Assembly: GCA_949358305.1 (NCBI GenBank)
Contig: OX442316.1
Span: 4,156,001 to 4,216,000 of the forward strand
Reading direction: 5' to 3'
Length of the DNA stretch: 60,000 bases
Source of the DNA: Strigamia acuminata
Lineage: Eukaryota; Arthropoda; Chilopoda; Geophilomorpha; Linotaeniidae
Of the stretch, positions 42,401-54,400 are shown in pieces. The position numbers and the translations under genes were made by a program. A model generated the notes under the pieces. The model saw only the letters and a list, made by a program, of their open reading frames with translations, made no database searches and had not been told where the DNA came from. How positions within the stretch are numbered: the first letter of the stretch is position 1; each line of letters starts with the position of its first letter.

Positions 42401-45400
42401 ACGCATCCGGCGTAATGCGACTTCAATTAAAATGCAAAGTCTACGGCAAGCCGGGAGAAGTTTTAATCTTTAAGCCGCTTTAAAATGTTTGATAGCGAAA
42501 TGTTCCAACAAAATTGCAGTCTGGGAAGGCGTCGCTCGAGGCGTGCATTGCACCACGTGGGTCTGCTGCAGCCCAGCCAGCGTCCCTGCGTTGCATACAA
42601 CAAGTTGATAGACGATACCGGATACGTGGGCAGGAATGGATTCGACGCGTCGTCGACTCAGGCGTACTGGGACTCTTCGCCGCTCGGTTTTTTACAATTG
42701 TGAGTTCACTTTAAACCCTTTTGCGCCATCTGTGGGGGTGGTGGAGGTGGAGTTGATGAGCCTTGAAGACACAATGAAACGGATCGGTTCATTCTTCGCC
42801 GTTTTTTTTTTGAGGGAGGAGGAAGTTACGGCGGTTTTTTTTTTACTTTTTTTTTATATTTTTACTCATTTTTAGTGGATTTTTACGCTGAAAAGTTGTT
42901 AAATCAACCTTAGCACGTTTTTCTGTTGAATTGAGGTCATGGCCCATCGACCTTATAACTGAAACTTGATTTTTATTTATTTTGAATTTAATTTTTATCG
43001 TTATTTTACACTTGAGATAAGGCTTGTATCACCGTTGGCGCCATTTTTTTTTTATTTACATTGTTTATTAATGGGATTTTTTTTCTGCTTCCTTATTGGC
43101 CACTCTTTAAAGGGTCGATGGTCCGACGATAAGTTTCCCGCGCTTTTAATTCGTTATTTATTTATTTTGTGTTTTACGAAAAGTGTCGTCAGACGGCGCA
43201 CTGTTTTAGGGTTAATGCTCGGTTTTCCTGTACATCTGTTGATGCAGGATATGGTGTGGTCATCCAACACTTGCTGACCGTGTTTAATGATCGAGGTTTA
43301 TGTGAAAACGGTGTAGAATTCCGTTATAACGAAAATTATATATAAAATTCGCCACATTGTCACGAGATTTGGCTGTGAATGAAAAGAGGAAGTTTACGAG
43401 AGCATAAAATGGGCGGTTACAACATCAATCAAATGTATGCCAAACACTCAATACTCAGTTATGGAACATGAAAAACCTCTTTGCTCATCTCACAGTGTCA
43501 AATCCTCGTCTTATAAAACCTCTAATAATAGGATGTCGTCTTCCCATTCGGTTTAACGTGGAGAAGCGAAGCAAAGTGAATACTTTAGACATTCAGGGTT
43601 AGAAAACCAGACCTACGAAGCATAAACAGCAAACAACGGGAACAGATGGTTGTGGGGGTCATTTTAGTTGACTATATCTTCACTTTCAGAAAAGTGAGCG
43701 ACCTGGGGTGCCAGTAGCATAAAAAAGACCCACTGAAAGCCGTTAAAATTAGGCCTAACTATAAAAAAAATTGCTTTACCGGAACCGTATTTCTTCAGTT
43801 AATAAAAAAATAGAAAAAAATGAATTGTAATTACTAATTTTCGTTCATTTACATTAAGAACACTTTGAAATGGCATTAAGTTGTTATTTAGCACCTGATT
43901 TCACGAAAATAAATTTTTTTATTTTGCATATTTCAATTTTTTTTTGCATATATTGGAATTTTTGGTGCATATTATATGCGAATATAACGAAATTTATTTT
44001 GCGTATATATCCAGGGTCTAGTTATAAGTTAGTCGCGGCTTAATACTGCTAAATAACAACTGGAAGTAGAAAATAGTCTGTGCAGAATGGGATGCGCAGT
44101 ATGAATTTAGCATCAAGATATCGGGCGAGAACTGTAGAACAAGGCCCCATATTTTATATTTTGTACGTGTATCACATTAGTTTTATTAAAAAGAATTACC
44201 GTACCGCCCCGTTTAAACGCCCGGGTTCAATAAAGCGCCGGTCCCGTTTTAGCGCCGGGCAGTCATCGGCGATTCACTGAATTAGTGCCGGTCCTCAAAA
44301 ATCACCGCCTTTTTGCCGAAAATCGCCATTTTTTTGCGAAAAATCGGTGATTTTTCGGTTATACGCCGGGTTCAATTTAACGCCGGATTTCAAATTAGCG
44401 CCGGGGAAGCGGCTGGAAAAAAAAATTAAACGCCCGGGCGTTTAAACGGGGCGGTACGGTAAATGACAATTAAAATACGCTAGTTTTTCCATAGGCCTTT
44501 CGGCTGTGCCCAGCCATCTTGAGTGGCCTGTTATTTTGTTTTCAACAATTGTAATGTCACAATTTAATAATGCACGTTGTCCGCGATGATTAATTGCAGT
44601 GGTGCCCGTTTCCCATTTCCAACGGATAACAGCCGCGGCTATTATTCAAGGGCGACTACAATTCCAGGGCAACTCTTCGATTAAATTGCCTTTCTCGGCT
44701 GCGACTCTTGTTGCAGAAAACTCGAACAAGTGTGAACACAAGAGTTTCTAAAAGTTGGCTGGTTATGTAGAAAAGTGGTTCGAGGGGCGACTCTTGATCG
44801 AAGAAATAATGTATTTTGTGGTGATTTTCGACAGAACCAACAGTTTTGTTGGAACACGACACTGGGAAGGGGGAAGCAAAGACTTGCCAAGACGCCCCCA
44901 TGTGGTGTCTCTCAACGTCGTGGACACTAGAAAAGAAAAAGTGGAGATAAATATTAATTTCTTTGGGATTTTATTTTTTAATTTTTCTGACATAACTGAA
45001 TCTCCTTTTCCATTCTTTCCTGATTAAGGTCAAGCGTTTGCCTAGGATTAAGGTTACACACTTCCTAGGATCTCTTTAGAGATGACAATATAGATGTAAA
45101 TAATAACAATGGCGCTCAACTTCCTTTTAGTTCCTCTTTACATCACTGCACACCTGTTGATTATTCATCAGATTTCTTTAAATGACGTCATTCATCATCC
45201 AACATTTTTTCCCCCAATTTTTTATTTTTTTCCAATAAAAATTGATGGAACCTAGGGATAACCAGGAGCCTAGTGGGGGTTTTTTGCAAGATACAGACTC
45301 AAGGGTCGAATCCATTGTGGCGTGCGAGGGCTAGAGGTGGCGCTTTGTAATGGACCAGTCGATAAGTAGGTGGGGAGATGCAGCTGGCATCGCATCTGCG

Positions 45401-48400
45401 CGTGCGTCAATTGCTCATGTGTGTGTGGCACGAAGCGGTCGCTTACTCGTGTTTGATCGCGATTGTTTACAGTTGAAAAACGAGTGCGAAAAGCGGCCGC
45501 GAATCGCACCGGCACCGCGCTGCGGCGAGACAGAGCGAGACACGGCGAGGGAAGTAAATTGACGGAACATGTTGGAATGCATCATTCAGACGAGTTGGAT
45601 TAATAATCCCGAACTGAAAGAAGTTTTCCCCGGTAGGTAGAAATCACTTTGGCGGCTTGTCACGGTTGGCATGGCAACCGGGCCTTTTTTTCTCCCACCC
45701 TCAAGACTGAGGGGGGCGTCGCGCCGCCATTATGACGCGATGTCGAGCGGAAATGGAGTCTTGGGTTTTAATTAGGAATGGTTTGAGATATGAGATTGGT
45801 GTCAAAAGACCCCTCAAAGGGGTCTGGGGATGATGTAAAAAAAGAAAGGAGGTTTGACAAGGGCTCCCCCTTTTTCCATATGTTGGTTGGGAAATATGGG
45901 TAATTTAGCATCCTTGTTGCTATGGTTACATGGCCATTTTGTGTTGGTTTGGGCTGGTATTTTTAGATTGAGGTTTTGTAATAAATAGATACATAATACA
46001 TGTATATTTAGATGTGCTGTGCTTGCTTGGTGCTAGGATGAAGGATGGGGGACTTGGAAGATGCTGTTTTGGTTAATTATTTGTTTATGTCGTTTGTATG
46101 GGCGATTTGGGGTGAAGTTTGGCATTTGGGGATTTCTGATGTTATTTTGTATGTTTTGGGTGGTTGGTTATGTAGAAATTTATCGTTATTTAGTGAATAT
46201 AGTGTCTAAATGCTTGGAAAAAATTAAAGGAGAAGAGTATAGTAATTGCGGAAACATACGGTGTAGAACTTCGACAACCGGTTGCTCAATTCGTGTAATT
46301 TATCCTGCCTAGTGGAAATAACATTTTTTTAATAAGAAAAATCAAAATTATATTAACTTAAATGGTCGTAACAATCACAAAAATAAATAAAAATCAAAAC
46401 TACTTCGCCTAGTGGTAGTATACAGTCTGAAGTTAGTAGTAATGAGGCTCGACCGATGGGATTTAGGACTCTTTTTGACTCGAAACAAGAGTATAGTTCT
46501 ATATATTAAAATATGCTAGTCGTTCGATAGGCCTTTCGGCTGTTTCCAACCATATTCAGTGGTTTGTAATTGTCATTTAATTCTTTTTATTTATTAAAAC
46601 AGACAGAATGTGTCGTTGAAGTTTTGAAGCGGTGGAAATGGCCGCCATTATTGCGTTACCTCTAGTGAGGGTTTGTGAAACTACTGCAATGATGAGAATG
46701 GTGTTTTGGTTTTTCAGTGTTATGAAGCGGTTGGAATATTAAATAGACATAAAAATAAAAAAAATGAATAAATAATAGGGTTTGGGTTGCGGCTGAAAGA
46801 CACCGGTTTTAAATTCCTGGCGTGGAATATTTTTATTTATTTTTTTGTTTTGTTTATTTGGGAGTGGAAAATGCATAAAAGTTTTGCTTTATATACAATT
46901 TGTTTGGTACGCAATTTGTAACGATGTCTGTTCACGCTTGCATCTAACCATTCGTTCACCTGTGTGCACCTGACCTTAAATTCACTTCCGCTTTCACCTG
47001 AGTGAGTTTTTTATTTTTTATTTTTATTTTTTTTGCTTGGCTCGTTCGAATTCAAGTCGATGTTGTGATTTGGTCTGGATTTGTTCCAGTCACCCGGTTT
47101 TTATGGATTTTTTTTTTCTTTTCTATTTTTGGGAGGAAATTAAAAAGTATTTTAAAATATTTTACGTTCTATTTGGCTCGGGTAGAAACGGATGTAGTGC
47201 ACTATTTTAGCTCCTCTAATTGGGATTTGAGACCCGATTAAGCTTTGGGGGACTTGACTGCATAGCAAGTGATGATCAGGAAGATGTTTTATGGTTTTAA
47301 AAGTTTTTTATGGATGGAAATAAATCAATTAACACGGGAAATTGGGTTTTTTAGGTGTTAACCACCAAAAAATCAACAAAATTAATTAAATTTGGTCGTT
47401 TAAATGTTAATAGACCAATAAAAATGTAAAAAAGATGCATTAATTCTGCTCATTTAAGGTGTTAATGGACCAAAAACACGGAGGATTCAATTATGTTGGT
47501 CATTTATATGTTAATTGACCAAAACACTGAAAAAAATTAAATTAATTTGGGCATTTAAAATGGAAATAGACTGAAAAAAATTTAAAATTTGAGTTTATAA
47601 TTTTTTTTTTTTTTTTTTTAACAGATGTTCGTCAACAGTTGAATGAGCAGCTAAAATGTTTGGATGTGCGCATGGAAACTCAAGTGGCGATAGTGGCGGA
47701 AATCCAGGATTTTTTCCGGAGACGAGCGGAGTTGGAGACGGAATATTCCAAGAATCTGGACAAACTGGCCAAGTCTTTGAGCATGCGCCACAAAGCGGAG
47801 AAACAAAAGCGCGAGCAGTGGCATTTGTTTTCCACTTATTCCTGTTGGCAGGAACTAATCAACAGCACCAAAAGGGATTCCAGAGACCATGCGGTGCTCG
47901 GTGACATATATGGAGCTAATATCATCGAGAGACTTGGGCAGGCGATTGAGGATGTCCAGAGAATGTACAAAAGAGTATGTTTTGTTTTATTTTATTTTTT
48001 TTGTTATATGTATTTGAGTTTTCTCATTTTTTTTTATTTTTTTTTTATTTTAGTGTCGAGAGATCGGATATGAATCGCACGAGGAGTTGCTCAAAGTCTT
48101 ACACGAACTCCACACGGTGTGTGATTGTTTTGGTTGTATTAAAATTGGTTTTTTAAGTGAAACGTTTATCGCATCTAAAAATTTGATTTTGCATTTATAA
48201 AATTGAATTTTGCTTCTAAAAATTTGATTTTGTATTTATAAAATTGAATTTTGCGTCTAAAAATTTGATTTTGAATCTAAAAATTGAATTTTGCGTCTAA
48301 AAATTTGATTTTGCATCCAAAAAGTTGAATTTTGCGTCTAAAAATTTGATTTTGCATCTAAAAATTGAATTTTGCTTCTAGAAATTTGATTTTGCATTTA

Positions 48401-51400
48401 AAAATTGAATTTTGCATTTAAAAATTGAATTTTGCATCTAAAAATTGAATTTTGTTTCTAGAAATTTGATTTTGCATCTAAAAATTGAATTTTGCATCTA
48501 AAAATTGAATTTTGCATCTAAAAATTGAATTTTGCATCTAAAAATTGAATTTTGCATCTAAAAATTGAATTTTGCATCTAAAAATTGAATTTTGCATTTA
48601 AAAATTGAATTTTTATCTAAAAAGTAATTTTTTGTCATATAAAATTGATTTTTCAATGAAAAGTGATTTATTTTTATAAAAATCGGTTATATCCATCTAA
48701 ATATCCCTTTTTTACATCTAAAAATTGCTTGATTGCATCTCGAAATTAACTTCTATGATCTAAAATGTGTACTTTTCATAACCGGCCTAGTCCGGGATGC
48801 TCCTCCAAACTACCACACCCAAGGGCCTCCTACAGCCTAAATTATTGAACCTTAGTTAATTATTCTACACAAAATGTCGATTAATTTTACTATATCTGTT
48901 GGTTTTGATGCTGCATCGCCTTTTTAACCACCACATTAATGTAGGAGGGCTTAGCGCTCATTGCTCACAGTAATTGAAGGCTGTATGTAATGTCTCGTTT
49001 ATCATCTGGCATTAAAGGTGAGGGAGCAGATGGGGTTAATTAGCTGGATTAATTACTTTTCGCTACAAGGAGCTAAGTGTGAACGTTTGTTTTCATTTTC
49101 CAGCCGTATTATTAATAGAATTAAATAAATCAAATGAATTAAATTCTAATGTTGTTGCCCCCTCGCGGCGAGATAAGATAGAGTACCCTGAGTGTTTAAA
49201 TCACCTTGTTTTCGCTGCCAATGTCAAAGAAATGAAAACGTTGGATAATTAATGCGTTGGAATTTGGAAAAATGCCATCTCGTGTTTGATTTTCGCTCAA
49301 TTCAACGGCTTATTTCATTAAAATGTGTGTCCAGGAGCCCACCCAACATTCTACAAGGAGTATGAATGTTATGCAAACATGTTTTTGCAATGTATGACGT
49401 TTTACAAATGTGAATAGGTGATTAATGGCGACTGGCGTGAGATGGTAATGCTGGTGTTGACAGGCGAACAAATGTTTGTTCAGGTTAAGTGAGTTTGTTG
49501 AGAGAACTATGAGATTATGTGTTTTTTTTTAGTGTATTTTTATTTATAGTTGGTTTAATGTTTTGTTTTATAGGCTATGAAAACGTACCACGCGTATCAT
49601 GGCGAAATGAAACAGGCGGAAGGGAAACTCCGATATGTGGAGAACCAGAGGAATAAATTGGAGCAGACTATACCGAGGGAAAAGTTGGATAAGATTAAGA
49701 AGTTTAGATTGATTGAGAAGGAAATTCAAAAGGTTTGGTTTGGTTTTTGGTTTGGTTTGGTTTGGTTTGGTTTGAATTTTTTTTTTTTAATTTGAATTTT
49801 TTTTTTTTAGCGTTTGGCTAAATTTAATGATTGTAAAACGAAAGCCGTTAAAGCGAGGAACGAGTATCTACTTTGTATGGAAGCTGCTAATGCTGCCGTT
49901 CATAAATATTTCGTCGATGATTTATCCGATTTGATGGATGTAAATGATTTGAATTTTAAATCGGGTTTTGATTGATGCGATAATTCGACGTGTTTTTGTC
50001 GAAATATGACGAAAATTGGCGTTTATTGTACGAAAAATGACGAAAATTGGCATTTATTGTACGAAAAATGACGAAAACTGGCATTTACTCTAGGAAAAAT
50101 AATGAAAAATGCGTCGTTTTTCACCCGTCAATCAAACCTTGATTAAATTTGAATAATTTAAAATAATCTAATTTAAAAAATGTAAATCGCAGTGCATGGA
50201 CTTTGGCTTCCACAACAGCATCGCACGGTCGCTCATGTTATACGTGAGCAGCGACGAATGCATGAAGAAATCTCGACAACTAGCCATCGACAACATGAAT
50301 AAAGGTGTGAGCAATCTGGACAGCAGATTGGACAAGCAGCGCTTTCTCGAGCACAACAATTCCTGTTTCATGATGCCGAGAAAATTCGAATTCAGCGGCC
50401 TGAAGGGCGACGAAAGCGCCAAATTCCACACCGACAAAAACATCGTCGACGAACTCGACCAACGCCAAAAGCAACTAGCGAGGCGCATAACCGCCCTCAA
50501 AACCGAAAGCGAAGAAGTAAATCTAAAACTAAAAGTTAGAAAATTAATAATAATATCAAATTTATTTCTCACAAAGATCTGGAAGACGCTCGTGACCGCC
50601 GAAAAGTCACTGATGGACATGATCAACCAGAAAGACTACGACTGCTCGTCGCCATTCAGCGACAAACCCCCGGAAGTCGTGCCCAAGCAGCCGGAAGCCG
50701 TCGCGTTGAAACTGCGTGCCGACCGGCAGGAAACGGAAGATTTCTACCTCAATAAATTCCGCGAGTACACGCTAGGAAGCAATTTGATCGCTCGTCTTCA
50801 GTCGAAGCAGGACTTGCTTCGCGGGGCGTTCGGGGAGCGCAGCGTGCAGGAGGAGAATAAAATCAGCCTGGGTCAGATGATCAGTGACAGACAGTTGTGC
50901 GGGAAGCCGAGGAAACGGCGCATCGGACGAACTCCTCTGGTGGGGCAGCCCAAATTGTTTGGTGGCAGTTTGGAGGAGTATTTGGAAGCCACCAATCAGG
51001 AGATTCCGCTCATTATGCGCAGTTGCATTCGTTTGATTAATTTGTACGGGCTGCATCATCAAGGGGTTTTCCGCGTGAGCGGCTCGCAGTTGGAGATCAG
51101 TAATTTTAAGGAGTCGTTCGAAAGGGAGGAGGATCCGTTGGCTGACATGACGGATGCTAGCGACATCAATTCCGTGTCCGGCTTGCTCAAGTTGTATCTT
51201 CGGGAGCTGCGGGAACCACTTTTCCCCATTTATTATTTCGATCAGTTTATGGAGTTATCTCGTGCGTATTTTGATTTATTATTTTTTTTTTAATTAATTA
51301 ATTAACGAAAATTTGCGTAAATACTGTAAAATTAAAGAAAATATGCGTAATTACTGTAAAATGAATGAAAATTTGCGTAATTACTATAAAAATGAACGAA

Positions 51401-54400
51401 AATATGCGTAATTACTATAAAAATAAACGAAAATATGTGTAATTGCTGTAAAAATTAGCGAAAATATGCGTACTTATTGTAAAATTAACGAAAATATGCG
51501 TGATTAATGTAAAATTAACTGAAATATACATAATTACTGTAAAAAATAACGGAAGTACAAGTAATTCTTAAAATTAAAGAATATTTGCGTAATTCTTGTA
51601 AAAAATAACGTAAATATGCGTAATTCCCGTAAAAATTAACGAAAATATGCGTATTTCCCGTAATAATTAACGAAAATATGCGTATTTCTCGTAAAAATTA
51701 ACGAAAATATGCGTAATTCCCGTAAAAATTAAAGAAAATATGAGTAATTCTTGTAAAAAATAACGAAAATATGCGTAATTCTCGTAAAAATCAACGAAAA
51801 TATGCGTAATTCCTGTAAAAAATGACTTAAACATGCGTAATCACGTAAAAATAAATGTACAAATTATGCAATTTGTCTAATTTACATTGTATTTCGAGAA
51901 ATATGTTATTTTTCTATATTTGTGTAATTAATTTTGTTTCTATTGATTAATTCAGAGTTGGAATCGAAGACGGAGTTTGTGTCCAAGGTGCGTTCTCTCA
52001 TCACCAGTCTTCCACGGCCAGTGCTCGTGGTGATGCGTTACTTGTTCGCATTCCTCAATCATTTGTCGGAGTTCAGCGATGAGAATATGATGGACCCGTA
52101 CAACTTGGCTATTTGTTTCGGGCCCACTCTCGTCCCGATCCCCGAGGACAGGGACCAGGTTCTGTATCAGAACTTGGTCAACGAACTCACCAAGAGCATT
52201 ATCATCTACCAGGAGGAGATTTTCCCTCCTGATGGTGGCCTCATGTATGAAAAATACATCAGCACTAATATTCCAGACGACAAGTAATTCAGCAACAATT
52301 TTTAAATAGATTTGCCGAAATAATTCGAATTTTTTTTTTTAATTTTTAGCGAGGTGGGAGAGGCACCGGCAGAACACATTTGTGATGACGATGTCAATTG
52401 TCATAGTGAAGATGGTAAAAATATTTTATAAATTGGTTTTTTATTTATTTATTTTTTGCACTTTTTTCTTGTAGTTTTTTATTTATTTTTGCATTGTTGT
52501 TTTTATTTTCCTGCATGTTGTTTGATTGTTTTTTTTATTTTTTTATTTCTTTGATTTTTTTGTTTACACCTTGGTAGCTGAGCAAGCAGTTGGGGAAAGG
52601 GATATTTCAATGCAGTTTTTTGGAAGTGAGTTTATTTTTTAAAATCCTTTAAATGTAGTTTTGTTTTTATTATTTTTATTATTTTTTTTGTTTTTTTGTT
52701 TTCTATAATTTGAATACACTTTGCGATTTTTAAAATTTTGCATCGGGTGCCAAAACTTCTAGTCCCGGCTTCGATAGATTGGAAAAAATGGCGGAGCAAA
52801 ACAAACTAGGCAATATAAAATCAAGAGAGTAGTCAATGCTGGGAATTTTGTATTGGCCGTGAGTTTGGATTCCAAAATCTATGAAATTTTATAAAATTCT
52901 GGAAATCTTATGAAATTTTGTAAATCTTACGAAATCCTGGAAATCTTATGAAATTTTGTAAATCTTACGAAATCCTGGAAATCTCATGAAATTCTAGGAA
53001 TTCAAGATATTTTCTAAATTTTGTCGGAAATTCAAGCAAAATCTTTAAAGAAATTTGTTTGAAATTGTGAGAATCCTGAAATCTAAAGCAAATCTCTGAA
53101 ATAGATGATATTCTTTAAATCCTCCGAACTCCTAGATATCTTGAAAATTTATAAAATCTTACAAAATGTCTCTCAAATTATAGTAAAATCAAGTTAAATC
53201 CGCCTGCAAATTATAGTAAAATCAAGCAAAATCCGCCTGCAATTCTGACTCCAAGATTTAACAGGATTTCAAAATCCCGTTTGCGATTTTCATGATTGGC
53301 TACCGTCTCGACACGAACCGCATTGCCCGCCCCAAAAAAACTTCTCAAAACCATTCAAATTTTTATCACAATTTCGCAAAGCGTAATTTTTATTTTAACT
53401 ATCTAAAAAACAAAAAAAAAACCATGATTATTTATAGAATCGGAAGTGTTAGAAGCTATTGCCCAATTCGACTTCACTGCCCGCTCAGAACGCGAATTAA
53501 CCTTTAAGAAAGGCGACTTGTTGACATTATACAGCCAAGTGTCAAACGATTGGTGGAAAGGAAGCTTCGAAGGAGCCGTAGGTCTGATTCCAGATAAATA
53601 CATTCTGCTACGAATGAGGTAAAAATTAAAAAAATTAAAAATTTTAAAAATTAAAATTAATGAAAACGAAATCTTGAAGAGATGAGGACCGCGAGAAGGG
53701 CAGCAGTGAAGAGAACATGAAACCAAGACGAGCCAGCGTGAGCAGCGACTCTTGCTCGGGCGGCTCACCCAAACCAAGAAGCGTAGACGGCTCGAAACGA
53801 GATATCTCCCGAGGACTCAGCCACAGCGCTTCGGCTTCACAAATCAGCAACGCCAGTTCCCCGACGGCCGAGGAATGCCGACGGAGGAGAAGCCAAAGCC
53901 CCTCGACACCAAAAATTAAGCGGAAAGAGGTAAAATGAAATGAAAATGAAAATGAAACGAAAGAATGAAAATGTTGTTTGTAGAATTCCAAACAGCTTGA
54001 GTTGACGTTAGAAACCGCGCTCGATTCTTCCAAGGCTGCTCAAGTGGAGGGGAAGCCAAGCACGAACCAAACAAAAGTTGCTCATCCTTCGGCGTCCCCC
54101 GGTGTGACTTCGCCGGACATCGAACGTGACTTGGACTCGGCCTTAGCTCAAGTATTTTCAAGTTTGGAGACGCTGGAGAAGAAAAGCCGCAATAAAGACA
54201 CGCCGGATTTGGTTTTGGACTTGCCGGTCAATCCGTCTAGCCCCAGATCGAAGGGGCAGCAGCGGAGCGGACCGGCCGTGCCTGACCAGTCGCCGTCCGA
54301 CGAGTCGGAGAGCCCCGAACTCACGGCCGCGGAAAGATTCGCGCAAAGTAATCAGTGTACGATGAAGAAAAACGGACAGGCGGCGATGTCGAGAAGTGTA

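Noticed and set aside
49733-49800. TTTGG pentamer run at an srGAP donor
   Set aside because: A short microsatellite in a 78-bp intron; common and not informative on its own.
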